This document shows, piece after piece, positions 1 to 7,925 of a stretch of DNA of 8,128 bases. Under the pieces are notes generated by a model. The model did no database searches. It saw only the letters and a list, made by a program, of their open reading frames with translations, and was not told the DNA's origin. Each line of letters opens with the position of its first letter. Position 1 is the first letter of the stretch. Origin of the DNA: CAYSXY01 sp964435165 (GTDB lineage Bacteria; Pseudomonadota; Alphaproteobacteria; Rickettsiales; RI-342); assembly GCA_964435165.1 (NCBI GenBank), contig CAYSXY010000071.1, positions 1-8,128 on the forward strand, written 5' to 3'. Both the position numbers and the translations under genes were made by a program.

Positions 1-80
1 TAATATTTATTGCTGGTAATTTGACAGAATTGCGACAATTATAAGCGCCGTATTTCGGGATTTAGCCGTCATTTATCTTC

Positions 81-554
81 TTATTTGGCTACGAACATTA
101 CTTCCTCGCCCTGCCACCACCACGTGCCAGCAAGGTGTGGCGGGGCGTTTTTTTCGATCATCTGGCGCAGTTCATCACTCAGCGACTGAGAGGTTTTCAC
201 CACCAGCATGGTCGGCTGGGTGATGTTTTTTAAGAATAAGCGCAGTGCTTTTTCCAGCGCAGGCAATTCAGTAGCATGTGTTAGATCATGCAGTGAATAG
301 CTAGCCTGTGCATCAGTTTCCGGGCGTAGCTCAATCTGTGGTGGCGAGAGTGAGGTGCAGCGCAGTTCAACAATTTCCCCGGGCCAGACAAGCTCAGCGA
401 AGGTGCAGAGTTCTGCTGCTTCTTGCAGCAAAGCCCACTGTTCCGGCGGCGCGAGGAACATGACCTGCTTATCATGCGCAGCGATCAGGCGGCGTGCTTC
501 CCGCGCCACCTCGTCTGTATCCTGCCACTCATTCAGCCAGCTTGTGAGGTCCAT
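81..554 (-). CDS. Hypothetical protein, 157 aa, downstream of lpdA
   Basis: I do not recognise a family. The product is a soluble-looking, acidic, Leu/Glu/Ala-rich protein with no signal peptide or membrane segment. It begins MDLTSWLNEWQ, has an early helical stretch rich in Ala and Arg (about residues 15-27), and ends with a tryptophan cluster (WWWQGEEVMFVAK, residues 145-157). The ATG at 554 is the first start in this frame after the intergenic palindrome; no strong Shine-Dalgarno sequence precedes it. It lies on the same strand as the PDH operon, 148 bp after lpdA, so it could be the operon's last gene or start a new unit running off the left edge. Its GC-rich, codon-like composition resembles that of pdhB and lpdA, which supports a real native gene. 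The TAA stop is at 83-81. Confidence 0.6.
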   Translation of the reverse strand: MDLTSWLNEWQDTDEVAREARRLIAAHDKQVMFLAPPEQWALLQEAAELCTFAELVWPGEIVELRCTSLSPPQIELRPETDAQASYSLHDLTHATELPALEKALRLFLKNITQPTMLVVKTSQSLSDELRQMIEKNAPPHLAGTWWWQGEEVMFVAK

Positions 555-576
555 TTGTCATCGTGTTATTTAGAGA

Positions 577-699
577 CAAGCTTGCTGCTGACGTGGCGAG
601 AACGCGTGTTTTTGAGCACCGGAGCGTAAGCGTATATTAAAATACGTGCGCACCGGAGCGCAGAAAACACAACGTTCGCAGCCCGTCAGCACGAGCTTG
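577..699. repeat. Long imperfect palindrome between lpdA and the next gene
   Basis: The two halves are imperfect inverted copies of each other, centred near 638. Both arms, read inward, start CAAGCT, then share TGCTGACG, GA/ACG, GTGTTTT, a GC-CCGG-GCG block and finally CGTAT next to a short A/T loop (631-646). The block gcaccggagcg also occurs as a direct repeat at 616-626 and 650-660, because it is nearly self-complementary. The outer edge lies 3 nt past the lpdA stop codon and the other edge 22 bp before the start of the 157-aa gene. As RNA it would form a long interrupted hairpin. It has no terminal U-run, so it is not a classic intrinsic terminator. It may be a dispersed palindromic element of the MITE or Rickettsia palindromic element type, or a 3' end stabiliser; its identity is inference. 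Confidence 0.7.
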
Positions 700-702
700 A
701 TG

Positions 703-2096
<1,394 letters not shown>

Positions 2097-2100
<4 letters not shown>

Positions 2101-2447
2101 GTGTTTGTCCTCTTCTTCATTTCCTCTAGCATTGCCGTTTTAAGCTCCGGCAGTTTATGTTGCAACACGTCCCAAAAGATATGTGGTTCATAATCGCCCA
2201 AATAGTCATGTGCAATCACATTACGAAAGGCTGCAATTTTCTTCCATTCGATAGCCGGGTATCCAGCCTGCGTTGCAGGCGCTAATTTTGAAGCAGACTC
2301 CGACATGGTCTGCAAATTACGCAACAGCGCGTCATACACCATGCGGCTGCGTTCATGTTCGCGTTTATCGGGGCCGATATAGTCTTCAATCCGCTCAATA
2401 CATTCCACAATATGGCGGATATGCGCTAATTCATCTTTCACGCTCAT
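2097..2447 (-). CDS. hepT: HepT-like HEPN-domain toxin ribonuclease (DUF86)
   Basis: This is the toxin half of a HepT-MntA toxin-antitoxin pair. HepT proteins are small all-alpha HEPN endoribonucleases. The 116-aa length fits the family (PF01934). The signature R-x4-H-x-Y is present as FRNVIAHDYLG: Arg75 and His80 form the RNase site, and Tyr82 is the residue position that the MntA partner AMPylates in characterised systems. The gene overlaps mntA by 4 bp (ATGA) upstream and lpdA by 4 bp (ATGA) downstream. No strong Shine-Dalgarno sequence is seen before its ATG at 2447, so it probably depends on translational coupling from mntA, which would keep toxin below antitoxin. All key residues are intact, so it looks functional rather than decayed. 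The odd feature is its place, between E2 and E3 genes of the PDH operon. Confidence 0.9.
2108..2113 (-). promoter_or_regulatory. lpdA ribosome binding site inside hepT
   Basis: On the minus strand AGAGGA lies 7 nt before the lpdA ATG, within the codons for the last residues of HepT. It decides the lpdA start at 2100 and means that lpdA initiation happens on mRNA being read by hepT ribosomes. Confidence 0.65.
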
Positions 2448-2749
2448 AGAGGACGTGCCTCGCGCAGCACCTTATCGCGAATCGTTGGATGCAGTGAGTG
2501 TTCAGTCACCACATCAACGTTGCATCCCAGCAATTCTTCGAGCGCAAGCTTGAAACCGACAATATCCATAAAGCCAGCGCCTTCTTCTAATTCGACGAGC
2601 AAATCGACATCGCTACCATCAGTAGCGTCTCCACGAGCATGGGAGCCAAACAAGCGGGCCTGTTTTATGTGGTGTTGTTCAGCTAATGACAATATTTGAT
2701 TTACGGTTATGTTATGCGTGTCCGTAGATTTCACGTTGGGCCTCACCAT
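2444..2749 (-). CDS. mntA: MntA-like nucleotidyltransferase antitoxin
   Basis: This is the antitoxin half of the HepT-MntA pair, a minimal nucleotidyltransferase (PF01909 type) that in studied systems inactivates HepT by adding AMP to its active-site tyrosine. The 101-aa product carries the GS-x10-DxD signature in FGSHARGDATDGSDVD (Gly35, Ser36, Asp47, Asp49), with the third metal-binding acid probably Asp79 in NVDVVTE. The start is uncertain. ATG at 2749 overlaps the upstream gene by 38 bp and lacks a clear Shine-Dalgarno sequence. GTG at 2734 has GTGAGG about 6 nt upstream and would give a 96-aa protein with the same domain. The stop overlaps the hepT start (ATGA). The enzymatic core looks intact. 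Confidence 0.9.
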   Translation of the reverse strand: MVRPNVKSTDTHNITVNQILSLAEQHHIKQARLFGSHARGDATDGSDVDLLVELEEGAGFMDIVGFKLALEELLGCNVDVVTEHSLHPTIRDKVLREARPL

Positions 2750-3260
2750 CCAGGAAAATTTTTGTAAGGTGTCGAGTATCTTTATCGTCAGTATGACCTA
2801 AATCTTTTCTTATAGAGAATAATAATTTGTCTAATGATAATGCTATGAGTCTTACATCTCCGCTGCTACTGATATTACGAAATTCATTCCAAGCCTTTAT
2901 AACATCTGAATTACCCCACTTTATGATTTCTGTGCTGAATGAAATCAGTTTTTCTGTGAGATCATCCTCAGAAAGCTCTTTCCTGATTAGTTTCTCTGAA
3001 AACAAAAAATCCTTAATAATCAAGTTAATAAAATCGCCATACACCTCTGTTTTAACCTGATAATGTGAGTTGGCTATTTCACGTTTTTTATCTGCATTTT
3101 TTGAATAAATAGTAGCCAGAACAGATACTAATCCAGCAATAATAGCTGCTTGTATTTCATGGGATGAATTAAAAAAATTCCACAAAAAAACTATAGAAAT
3201 TGCAGTAATCGCTAAAAGCATAACTACTGCCAACATCCCAACAGATTTTTTATTCATCAC
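2712..3260 (-). CDS. Hypothetical two-helix membrane protein with RKDLGH motif
   Basis: No function can be assigned. The product (about 182 aa) has two predicted membrane helices near the N-terminus (about residues 7-29 and 36-53), then a basic stretch (NADKKRE) and a soluble alpha-helical domain. Recognisable conserved-looking blocks are KTEVYGDFIN (70-79), KWGNSDVIKAWNEFR (114-128) and LLFSIRKDLGH (146-156). From memory, similar uncharacterised proteins with a RKDLGH-like end occur in scattered bacterial accessory regions. Start is GTG at 3260 (GTGA overlap with the pdhC stop) or ATG at 3257 (TGATG). Its last 11 codons overlap the 5' end of mntA. The gene is far richer in A/T than its neighbours (bases 3001-3060 contain only 17 G/C), a sign of horizontal acquisition. 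It may be a third member of the toxin-antitoxin cassette. Confidence 0.75.
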   Translation of the reverse strand: MMNKKSVGMLAVVMLLAITAISIVFLWNFFNSSHEIQAAIIAGLVSVLATIYSKNADKKREIANSHYQVKTEVYGDFINLIIKDFLFSEKLIRKELSEDDLTEKLISFSTEIIKWGNSDVIKAWNEFRNISSSGDVRLIALSLDKLLFSIRKDLGHTDDKDTRHLTKIFLDGEAQREIYGHA

Positions 3261-4564
3261 ACCATCATGGCCATCGGGTTTTCGATGTAACGTTTGAAGT
3301 GTTTAAGGAAGACGGCACCGACGGCGCCATCCACCACGCGGTGGTCGGAAGACAGGGTGACGCTCATCATGTTCACGGCTTTGAACTCGCCGCCTTTGAC
3401 CACGACGCGCTCCTCACCCGACCCCACGGCCAGAATGCAGCTTTGTGGCGGGTTGATAATGGCGCTGAAATTCTTGATTCCGAACATGCCGAGGTTGGAA
3501 ATGCTGAAGCCCCCGCCCTGGAATTCTTCCGGTGCGAGTTTGTTCTCACGCGCACGTTTAATCAGGTCTTTTAATTCATTCGACAAGACTGAAAGCGGTT
3601 TTTGATCGGCATTGCGTACAATCGGCGTAATCAAGCCGCCATCGATGGCCACCGCCACGGAAATATCGACATTATTATACTGAATAATCTTATCGCCGCC
3701 CCATGATGCATTGGCCTCCGGGCAATCGCGCAGCCCCATAGCGACTGCCTTGACGATCATATCATTGACAGAAAGCTTATAGGCCGGCTTTGCATCGTCA
3801 TCACCTTCAATCGCCGCCTGCGCCGATGCGTTGAGTTGCTTACGCGCGGCCAGCAGATTATCCAGCTCCAGATCAATCGATAGATAAAAATGCGGCACAT
3901 TTTGTTTTGATTCCAGTAAGCGCTTGGCGATGGTTTTGCGCATATTATTGAGCGGCACATCGGTTGATTCCTGAGCATTGCGGCCAAAGCTCATGCCAGT
4001 AGCGGTGGAAGACACCGCCGCACCACCGCCGCCTGCTTTCGCCTCTTCCACATCGGCTTTAATGATGCGCCCATGCGGGCCGGTGCCCTGCAGGCTGCTA
4101 AGATCAATCCCACGCTCTTCGGCGATGCGTTTGGCCAGCGGGCTTGCCTTTACACGCTCGCCAGAACTGCGTGCCGCAGGGGCAGATTCGCTCGCTGCCT
4201 GAGGCGCCGCCGCGCCGTTATTCGCTGGTTGATCGGCACCGTTGCTTTCGTTGCCGCCATCTGACTGCTGCGGGGCATCGTCATTCGACGCTTCATAGCC
4301 ATCCACGGCACCAGCATCTTCGCCATCTTCCAGCAACAGGGCGATGAGCTTGTTCACCGCAATGCCTTCTGAACCTTCAGGAATCAGGATTTTGCCGACC
4401 ACACCTTCATCCACGGCTTCTACTTCCATGGTGGCTTTGTCGGTTTCAATTTCGGCAATCACATCGCCGGATTCCACTTTGTCGCCTTCTTTCACCAGCC
4501 ATTTGGCGAGGTTGCCCTCCGTCATGGTGGGTGAGAGAGCGGGCATGAGTACTTCAATAGGCAT
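3257..4564 (-). CDS. pdhC: PDH E2, dihydrolipoamide acetyltransferase
   Basis: This is the core subunit of the PDH complex. It carries the swinging lipoyl arm, binds E1 and E3, and transfers the acetyl group to CoA. Domains in order: one lipoyl domain at about 1-78 with the lipoylated lysine in ETDKATME (Lys43); a flexible Asn/Asp/Ala/Gly-rich linker at about 84-135; a peripheral subunit-binding domain at about 138-173 (SPLAKRIAEERGIDL, then GTGPHGRI); a second Gly/Ala linker; and the acetyltransferase domain from about 201 to the end. The catalytic signature SSDHRVVDGAVGA gives His408 and Asp412. The 435-aa length is usual for alphaproteobacterial E2 with a single lipoyl domain. The ATG at 4564 starts the canonical PIEVLMPALSPTM. 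It follows pdhB by 32 bp with only a weak AGAGA-type ribosome site, and its stop overlaps the next gene. Chain ends look complete. Confidence 0.97.
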   Translation of the reverse strand: MPIEVLMPALSPTMTEGNLAKWLVKEGDKVESGDVIAEIETDKATMEVEAVDEGVVGKILIPEGSEGIAVNKLIALLLEDGEDAGAVDGYEASNDDAPQQSDGGNESNGADQPANNGAAAPQAASESAPAARSSGERVKASPLAKRIAEERGIDLSSLQGTGPHGRIIKADVEEAKAGGGGAAVSSTATGMSFGRNAQESTDVPLNNMRKTIAKRLLESKQNVPHFYLSIDLELDNLLAARKQLNASAQAAIEGDDDAKPAYKLSVNDMIVKAVAMGLRDCPEANASWGGDKIIQYNNVDISVAVAIDGGLITPIVRNADQKPLSVLSNELKDLIKRARENKLAPEEFQGGGFSISNLGMFGIKNFSAIINPPQSCILAVGSGEERVVVKGGEFKAVNMMSVTLSSDHRVVDGAVGAVFLKHFKRYIENPMAMMV

Positions 4565-4596
4565 AAGATGTCTCTGTGCTTGAATGGAGAATCAAT

Positions 4597-5583
4597 TTAT
4601 TTGCGATAGCACGCTTTTCGTGCTGCTTCGACTATATCATGGGCCTTCGGCAGGGCAAGCGCTTCGAGATTGGCGGCATAAGGCATGGGCACGTCCACTC
4701 CTGCCACGCGCTCCACCGGCGCATCGAGCCAGTCAAAGGCTTGATCCATCACCAGTGCCGCCTGCTCAGCGCCAATGCCGGATTGTGGCCAGCCTTCTTC
4801 GACCGTCACCAAACGGCTGGTTTTCTTCACCGACTCAATAATGGTCTCCGTGTCGAGCGGGCGAATGGTGCGCAGGTCAATCACCTCGGCTGAAATGCCG
4901 TCTTCTTTTTCCAATATCTCGGCTGCTTCTTCAGCATAGCCCACAGCAATTGAATAAGCAGTGATGGTCACATCCGACCCTTCGCGCACAATATCGGCCT
5001 TACCAATATCAACGATGAAGTCATCATTATCCGGCACATCAAAACTGCGGCCATACATCACTTCATTTTCCAGGAATACAACCGGGTTCGGATCACGAAT
5101 GGCAGCCTTGAGCAGCCCTTTAGCATCTGCTGCGGAATACGGCGCGACGACTTTCAAGCCCGGCACATGGCCATACCACGCGGCATAACATTGCGAGTGT
5201 TGCGCTGCCACGCGTGCGGCCGCACCGTTGGGACCACGAAAGACAATCGGGCATTTGACCATGCCGCCTGACATGTAATTCGTTTTTGCCGCGGAGTTGA
5301 TGATATGGTCAATCGCCTGCATGGCAAAGTTGAAGGTCATAAACTCGACCACCGGCTTGAGGCCCATGAAGGCCGCGCCGACGCCAATGCCGGCAAATCC
5401 ATATTCGGTGATGGGTGTGTCAATCACCCGCCGTTCGCCAAACTCATCCAGCAGCCCCTGGGTGACTTTATACGCCCCCTGATATTCTGCCACCTCTTCG
5501 CCCATGACGAAGACTTCTTCGTCATTACGCATTTCTTCTGCCATTGCATCACGCAGCGCTTCGCGTACCGTTAAGGTCGCCAT
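4597..5583 (-). CDS. pdhB: PDH E1 beta subunit
   Basis: With PdhA it forms the thiamine-diphosphate-dependent alpha2beta2 E1, which decarboxylates pyruvate and acetylates the E2 lipoyl group. The 328-aa product has the transketolase pyrimidine-binding domain first, with FVMGEEVAEYQGAYK (25-39) and DTPITEYGFAG (55-65; Glu60 matches the catalytic glutamate that contacts the TPP aminopyrimidine). QHSQ follows at 128-131 (His129 in the active site), and the transketolase C-terminal domain contains DLRTIRPLD (236-244) and VEEGWPQSGIG (261-271). There is no N-terminal lipoyl domain; the chain starts straight at MATLTVREAL. Rhizobial, rhodobacteral and sphingomonad PdhB proteins usually carry one, whereas Rickettsia-type PdhB does not. 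A strong GGAGG Shine-Dalgarno sequence precedes the ATG. The gap to pdhA is 25 bp, so the two are co-transcribed. Confidence 0.97.
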   Translation of the reverse strand: MATLTVREALRDAMAEEMRNDEEVFVMGEEVAEYQGAYKVTQGLLDEFGERRVIDTPITEYGFAGIGVGAAFMGLKPVVEFMTFNFAMQAIDHIINSAAKTNYMSGGMVKCPIVFRGPNGAAARVAAQHSQCYAAWYGHVPGLKVVAPYSAADAKGLLKAAIRDPNPVVFLENEVMYGRSFDVPDNDDFIVDIGKADIVREGSDVTITAYSIAVGYAEEAAEILEKEDGISAEVIDLRTIRPLDTETIIESVKKTSRLVTVEEGWPQSGIGAEQAALVMDQAFDWLDAPVERVAGVDVPMPYAANLEALALPKAHDIVEAARKACYRK

Positions 5584-5608
5584 CGTTTTTCCTCCACCTG
5601 TGGGTATT

Positions 5609-6682
5609 TTATTGAGATTCAGTATAGATATCTGTCATGAGCTCGGATGCATCCGGCTCCGGCGCAGACTTAGCAAATTCAGCGGCCTCGTTAATCTCGG
5701 CCTTCACATCTTTATCCAGTGCTTTGAGCGAATCTTCGGATTCACCATGCTGCTCGATGAGCCAGCTTTTGACGAGCTCGATCGGGTCACGATGTGATTT
5801 CACGTCCTGCACTTCGTCTTTGGACCGATATTTCGCCGGATCAGACATAGAGTGGCCACGATAGCGATAGGTGCGTGCTTCAATGAGCATCGGCCCGTTC
5901 CCTTCACGGCAATGAGCCACCGCTTCGCGCATTTCATCGCGTACTTCTACCACATCCATGCCGTTAATTTCTTTGCCGGGAATGCCAAAGCCAGCGCCGC
6001 GTTTGTGCAGCCCCTGACCGGAGACCCCACGTTTTTCCGAGGTGCCCATAGCATAGCCGTTATTCTCGATCACAAAAATGACCGGCAGCTTCCACAATGC
6101 CGCCATGTTAAAGGCCTCATAGACCTGCCCCTGGTTGGCAGCGCCGTCGCCAAAGAAGCAAAGCGTGACACGGTCTGAGCCGCGATATTTCTGAGCCAGG
6201 GCCATGCCCGCACCTAACGGCGCCGGGGCACCGACAATGCCGTGGCCGCCGAAAAATAAATTCTCAACATCGAACATATGCATCGAGCCGCCCTTACCTT
6301 TGGAGCAGCCATCCGCCCGGCCTGTGAGTTCCGCCATCACCACTTTAGGGTCCATGCCAAATGCCAAACAATGGCCATGATCGCGATAGGCAGTGATGGT
6401 GCCATCACCTTCTTCAATGGCGTGTTTGCAGCCGACAGCGACGGCTTCCTGCCCGATGTAGAGATGGCAGAAGCCACCAATCAGCCCCATGCCATAAAGC
6501 TGGCCGGCTTTTTCTTCAAAACGGCGAATCACCAGCATATCTTTATAATAGCTGAGTAATTCTTCCTTTGTGGCGTTGCGGGAATTATGCCCGACCTTGT
6601 TATTTCGTGCGTCTTTAATAGAGGTCACATTGCTATCCTTCTGTGCGGCCTCGGTGTTTTTCTTACTTGCAGCGCGTGCCAT
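5609..6682 (-). CDS. pdhA: PDH E1 alpha subunit
   Basis: This is the TPP-binding subunit of pyruvate dehydrogenase E1 and the first gene of the operon. The 357-aa product starts with a polar, basic, probably disordered extension of about 38 residues (Ala/Lys/Asn-rich), as many alphaproteobacterial PdhA proteins do. The conserved E1 alpha fold then runs MLVIRRFEEKAGQLY (49-63), GFCHLYIGQEAVAVG (70-84) and TAYRDHGH (97-104). The TPP/Mg motif begins GDGAANQGQ (178-186) and closes with ENN (206-208). YRYRGHSMSDP (272-282) corresponds to the phosphorylation loop of mitochondrial E1 alpha; no kinase is implied here. AGGGAG lies 5-6 nt upstream of the ATG at 6682 and supports that start. The gene is preceded by a 130-nt leader and an extended -10 promoter, and is divergent from the tRNA-Pro gene. 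Confidence 0.97.
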   Translation of the reverse strand: MARAASKKNTEAAQKDSNVTSIKDARNNKVGHNSRNATKEELLSYYKDMLVIRRFEEKAGQLYGMGLIGGFCHLYIGQEAVAVGCKHAIEEGDGTITAYRDHGHCLAFGMDPKVVMAELTGRADGCSKGKGGSMHMFDVENLFFGGHGIVGAPAPLGAGMALAQKYRGSDRVTLCFFGDGAANQGQVYEAFNMAALWKLPVIFVIENNGYAMGTSEKRGVSGQGLHKRGAGFGIPGKEINGMDVVEVRDEMREAVAHCREGNGPMLIEARTYRYRGHSMSDPAKYRSKDEVQDVKSHRDPIELVKSWLIEQHGESEDSLKALDKDVKAEINEAAEFAKSAPEPDASELMTDIYTESQ

Positions 6683-6706
6683 AGAAACTCCCTGTAGTAT
6701 CGCTCA

Positions 6707-6720
6707 ATTGTCCTCACAAT
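6707..6720 (-). promoter_or_regulatory. Small perfect inverted repeat in the pdhA leader
   Basis: ATTGT-CCTC-ACAAT is a perfect 5-bp stem with a 4-nt loop, about 25 nt upstream of the pdhA start and about 12 nt from its ribosome site. It could be an operator or an RNA hairpin that affects translation. A 14-bp palindrome can also arise by chance, so the role is inference. Confidence 0.3.
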
Positions 6721-6751
6721 CGGTTAACGCTGGTCGCGAGCGTGTATCCTT

Positions 6752-6765
6752 AGCCGCTCCCGGCT
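6752..6765 (-). promoter_or_regulatory. GC-rich stem-loop in the pdhA leader
   Basis: AGCCG-CTCC-CGGCT forms a perfect GC-rich 5-bp stem with a 4-nt loop in the untranslated leader of pdhA mRNA. Together with other short hairpin-forming stretches in 6683-6795 it makes the leader look structured. I see no match to a riboswitch class I know. Confidence 0.3.
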
Positions 6766-6802
6766 GCGATATGCCCGCCCTCAGGCTGGGCGTTATGTAC
6801 TG

Positions 6803-6811
6803 ACTATACCA
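6803..6811 (-). promoter_or_regulatory. Putative extended -10 promoter of the PDH operon
   Basis: On the minus strand TGG-TATAGT (6811-6803) matches an extended -10 (TGn plus a five-of-six TATAAT match). No good -35 lies 16-18 bp upstream, which is common for extended -10 promoters. Transcription would start near 6796 and leave a leader of about 114 nt before pdhA. It is the best candidate in the 261-bp space between pdhA and the divergent tRNA gene. Confidence 0.45.
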
Positions 6812-6896
6812 TGTGAAATCAAGCAAAACCGCCTGTTGCAGAGCAGCATAATGCACGCATACCTGTGCAGTATCAACTTGCATGTTGTGCGAAGAT

Positions 6897-6925
6897 GTGA
6901 CAGATACACCAGCCTGCGTTATAGA
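6897..6925 (+). promoter_or_regulatory. Putative promoter of tRNA-Pro
   Basis: GTGACA (6897-6902, five of six matches to TTGACA), a 17-bp spacer and TATAGA (6920-6925). The start of transcription would fall near 6932, about 12 nt before the mature tRNA 5' end, which is a usual arrangement for a single tRNA gene. Confidence 0.5.
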
Positions 6926-6943
6926 GTGACTTATCAGATATGT

Positions 6944-7147
<204 letters not shown>

Positions 7148-7154
7148 GGGCTTT

Positions 7155-7406
7155 ATGTATTATGTGTACCTTCTCAGGAGTCTGAGCCATCCGGATCAAA
7201 AATACATTGGAATTACAGAAGACTTAAAAAAACGTCACGCCGATCATAACAACGGTTTTTCTAATCATACTGCCAAGTATGTACCGTGGGAATTAGTGAC
7301 CTACCATGCCTTCCATGCCTTCAAAGATAAACACAAATCCTATGCGTTTGAAAAGTATCTCAAAACGGGATCGGGAAAGGCATTTGCAAGCAAGCGATTT
7401 TGGTAA
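7155..7406 (+). CDS. Small GIY-YIG domain nuclease-like protein
   Basis: This is a stand-alone GIY-YIG domain of 83 aa, the usual size for the short single-domain family (UvrC/YhbQ-like fold). The GIY equivalent is VYL at residues 4-6 in MYYVYLLRS. YIG is at 17-19 (KYIGITEDL), followed by Arg27 in KKRHADHN and the metal-binding Glu66 in FEKYLKTGSG. The chain ends in the typical KAFASKRFW. No DNA-binding domain is attached, so its target is unknown; a role in DNA repair or as a mobile-gene nuclease is inference. ATG at 7155 follows AAGGAGG by 6 nt, an excellent start. A 9-bp tandem duplication (7304-7321) adds three residues (HAFHAF, 51-56) between the YIG half and the catalytic glutamate. The gene follows tRNA-Pro on the same strand. 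Confidence 0.9.
   Translation: MYYVYLLRSLSHPDQKYIGITEDLKKRHADHNNGFSNHTAKYVPWELVTYHAFHAFKDKHKSYAFEKYLKTGSGKAFASKRFW
7304..7321 (+). repeat. 9-bp in-frame tandem duplication in the GIY-YIG gene
   Basis: CCATGCCTT occurs twice in direct succession (7304-7312, 7313-7321), so the protein reads HAFHAF. From memory, related proteins have a single copy here (YHAF followed by a charged residue). Since 9 bp keeps the frame, the downstream catalytic region is preserved. Confidence 0.85.
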
Positions 7407-7444
7407 TAGAGTTGGTGAATATTGTATTTCAGTATTTCAACGAG

Positions 7445-7473
7445 ATGGAACTATAAAATCCTGTCGGTATAAT
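7445..7473 (+). promoter_or_regulatory. Possible promoter of the DUF3800-like gene
   Basis: A perfect TATAAT (7468-7473) lies 17 bp downstream of ATGGAA (7445-7450, three of six matches to TTGACA). Transcription would start near 7480, just before the AGGAG ribosome site at 7488-7492. The -35 is weak and the region is AT-rich, so this could be chance. Confidence 0.3.
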
Positions 7474-7499
7474 TTCAATATGATGGCAGGAGAAAATAT

Positions 7500-7925
7500 A
7501 TATCACCGCAACCAAACAACCAAAAGCAATTAAAACTTTCTCCGAACAGTCTTGTGGTCTTTGTAGATGACACAGGACATGAGAAACTCAAACAAAAAGA
7601 CCATCCAGTATATGGCCTTGGCGGTTGTGCCGTTATGGCTGAAAATCTTGATGCGTTCCTCGTACAGCCTTGGCGTAATGTTCGTCAGAACATTTCAGGC
7701 TCACCCGACACCCCTTTACATGCAAGTGAATTTTCACAAGGAGGCACACAAACGCAAATAGCTGCCATCGTGAACTTCTTTCGTTCACAGCCATTCTGTC
7801 GGTTGGGGGCTGTGGTAACTACTAATACCGACATTGTTGTTGATGAAGTGGATGAGATTAAAACGGTTGCCTATACTTTAATGAATAGAATTATAGATAT
7901 TGCAAAGTGGACGCCATGTACAAAA
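7500..7925 (+). pseudogene. DUF3800-like gene, start lost and 3' end cut by an IS
   Basis: The readable part resembles the DUF3800 family, thought to be RNase H-fold nuclease-like proteins found in accessory and defence regions. It has the N-terminal acidic motif VVFVDDTGHE, then HPVYGLGGCAV, PWRNVR, and DTPLHASEF followed by VNFFRSQPF and NRIIDIAKWT. The frame is open from 7473. AGGAG (7488-7492) sits 7 nt before an in-frame ATA at 7500, where an ATG would be expected, followed by codons for SPQPNNQKQLKL. The first usable start is GTG 7554, at the very edge of the domain. After DIAKWTPC (about 7919) family resemblance ends and insertion-sequence DNA begins, so the C-terminal half is missing. 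The exact junction (about 7915-7935) is not resolved. I infer a dead gene, unless GTG 7554 or ATA is used. Confidence 0.6.

Noticed and set aside
21..43. TTGACA at 21-26 (plus) and TATAAT at 43-38 (minus) near the left edge
   Set aside because: The two boxes are on opposite strands and neither has a partner at proper spacing. The next gene to the left is outside the window.
6706..6720. Resemblance of the pdhA leader palindrome to a lac operator (ATTGTGAG...ACAAT)
   Set aside because: The similarity covers only a few bases, lacks the lac spacing and lies downstream of the likely transcription start, so it is probably chance.
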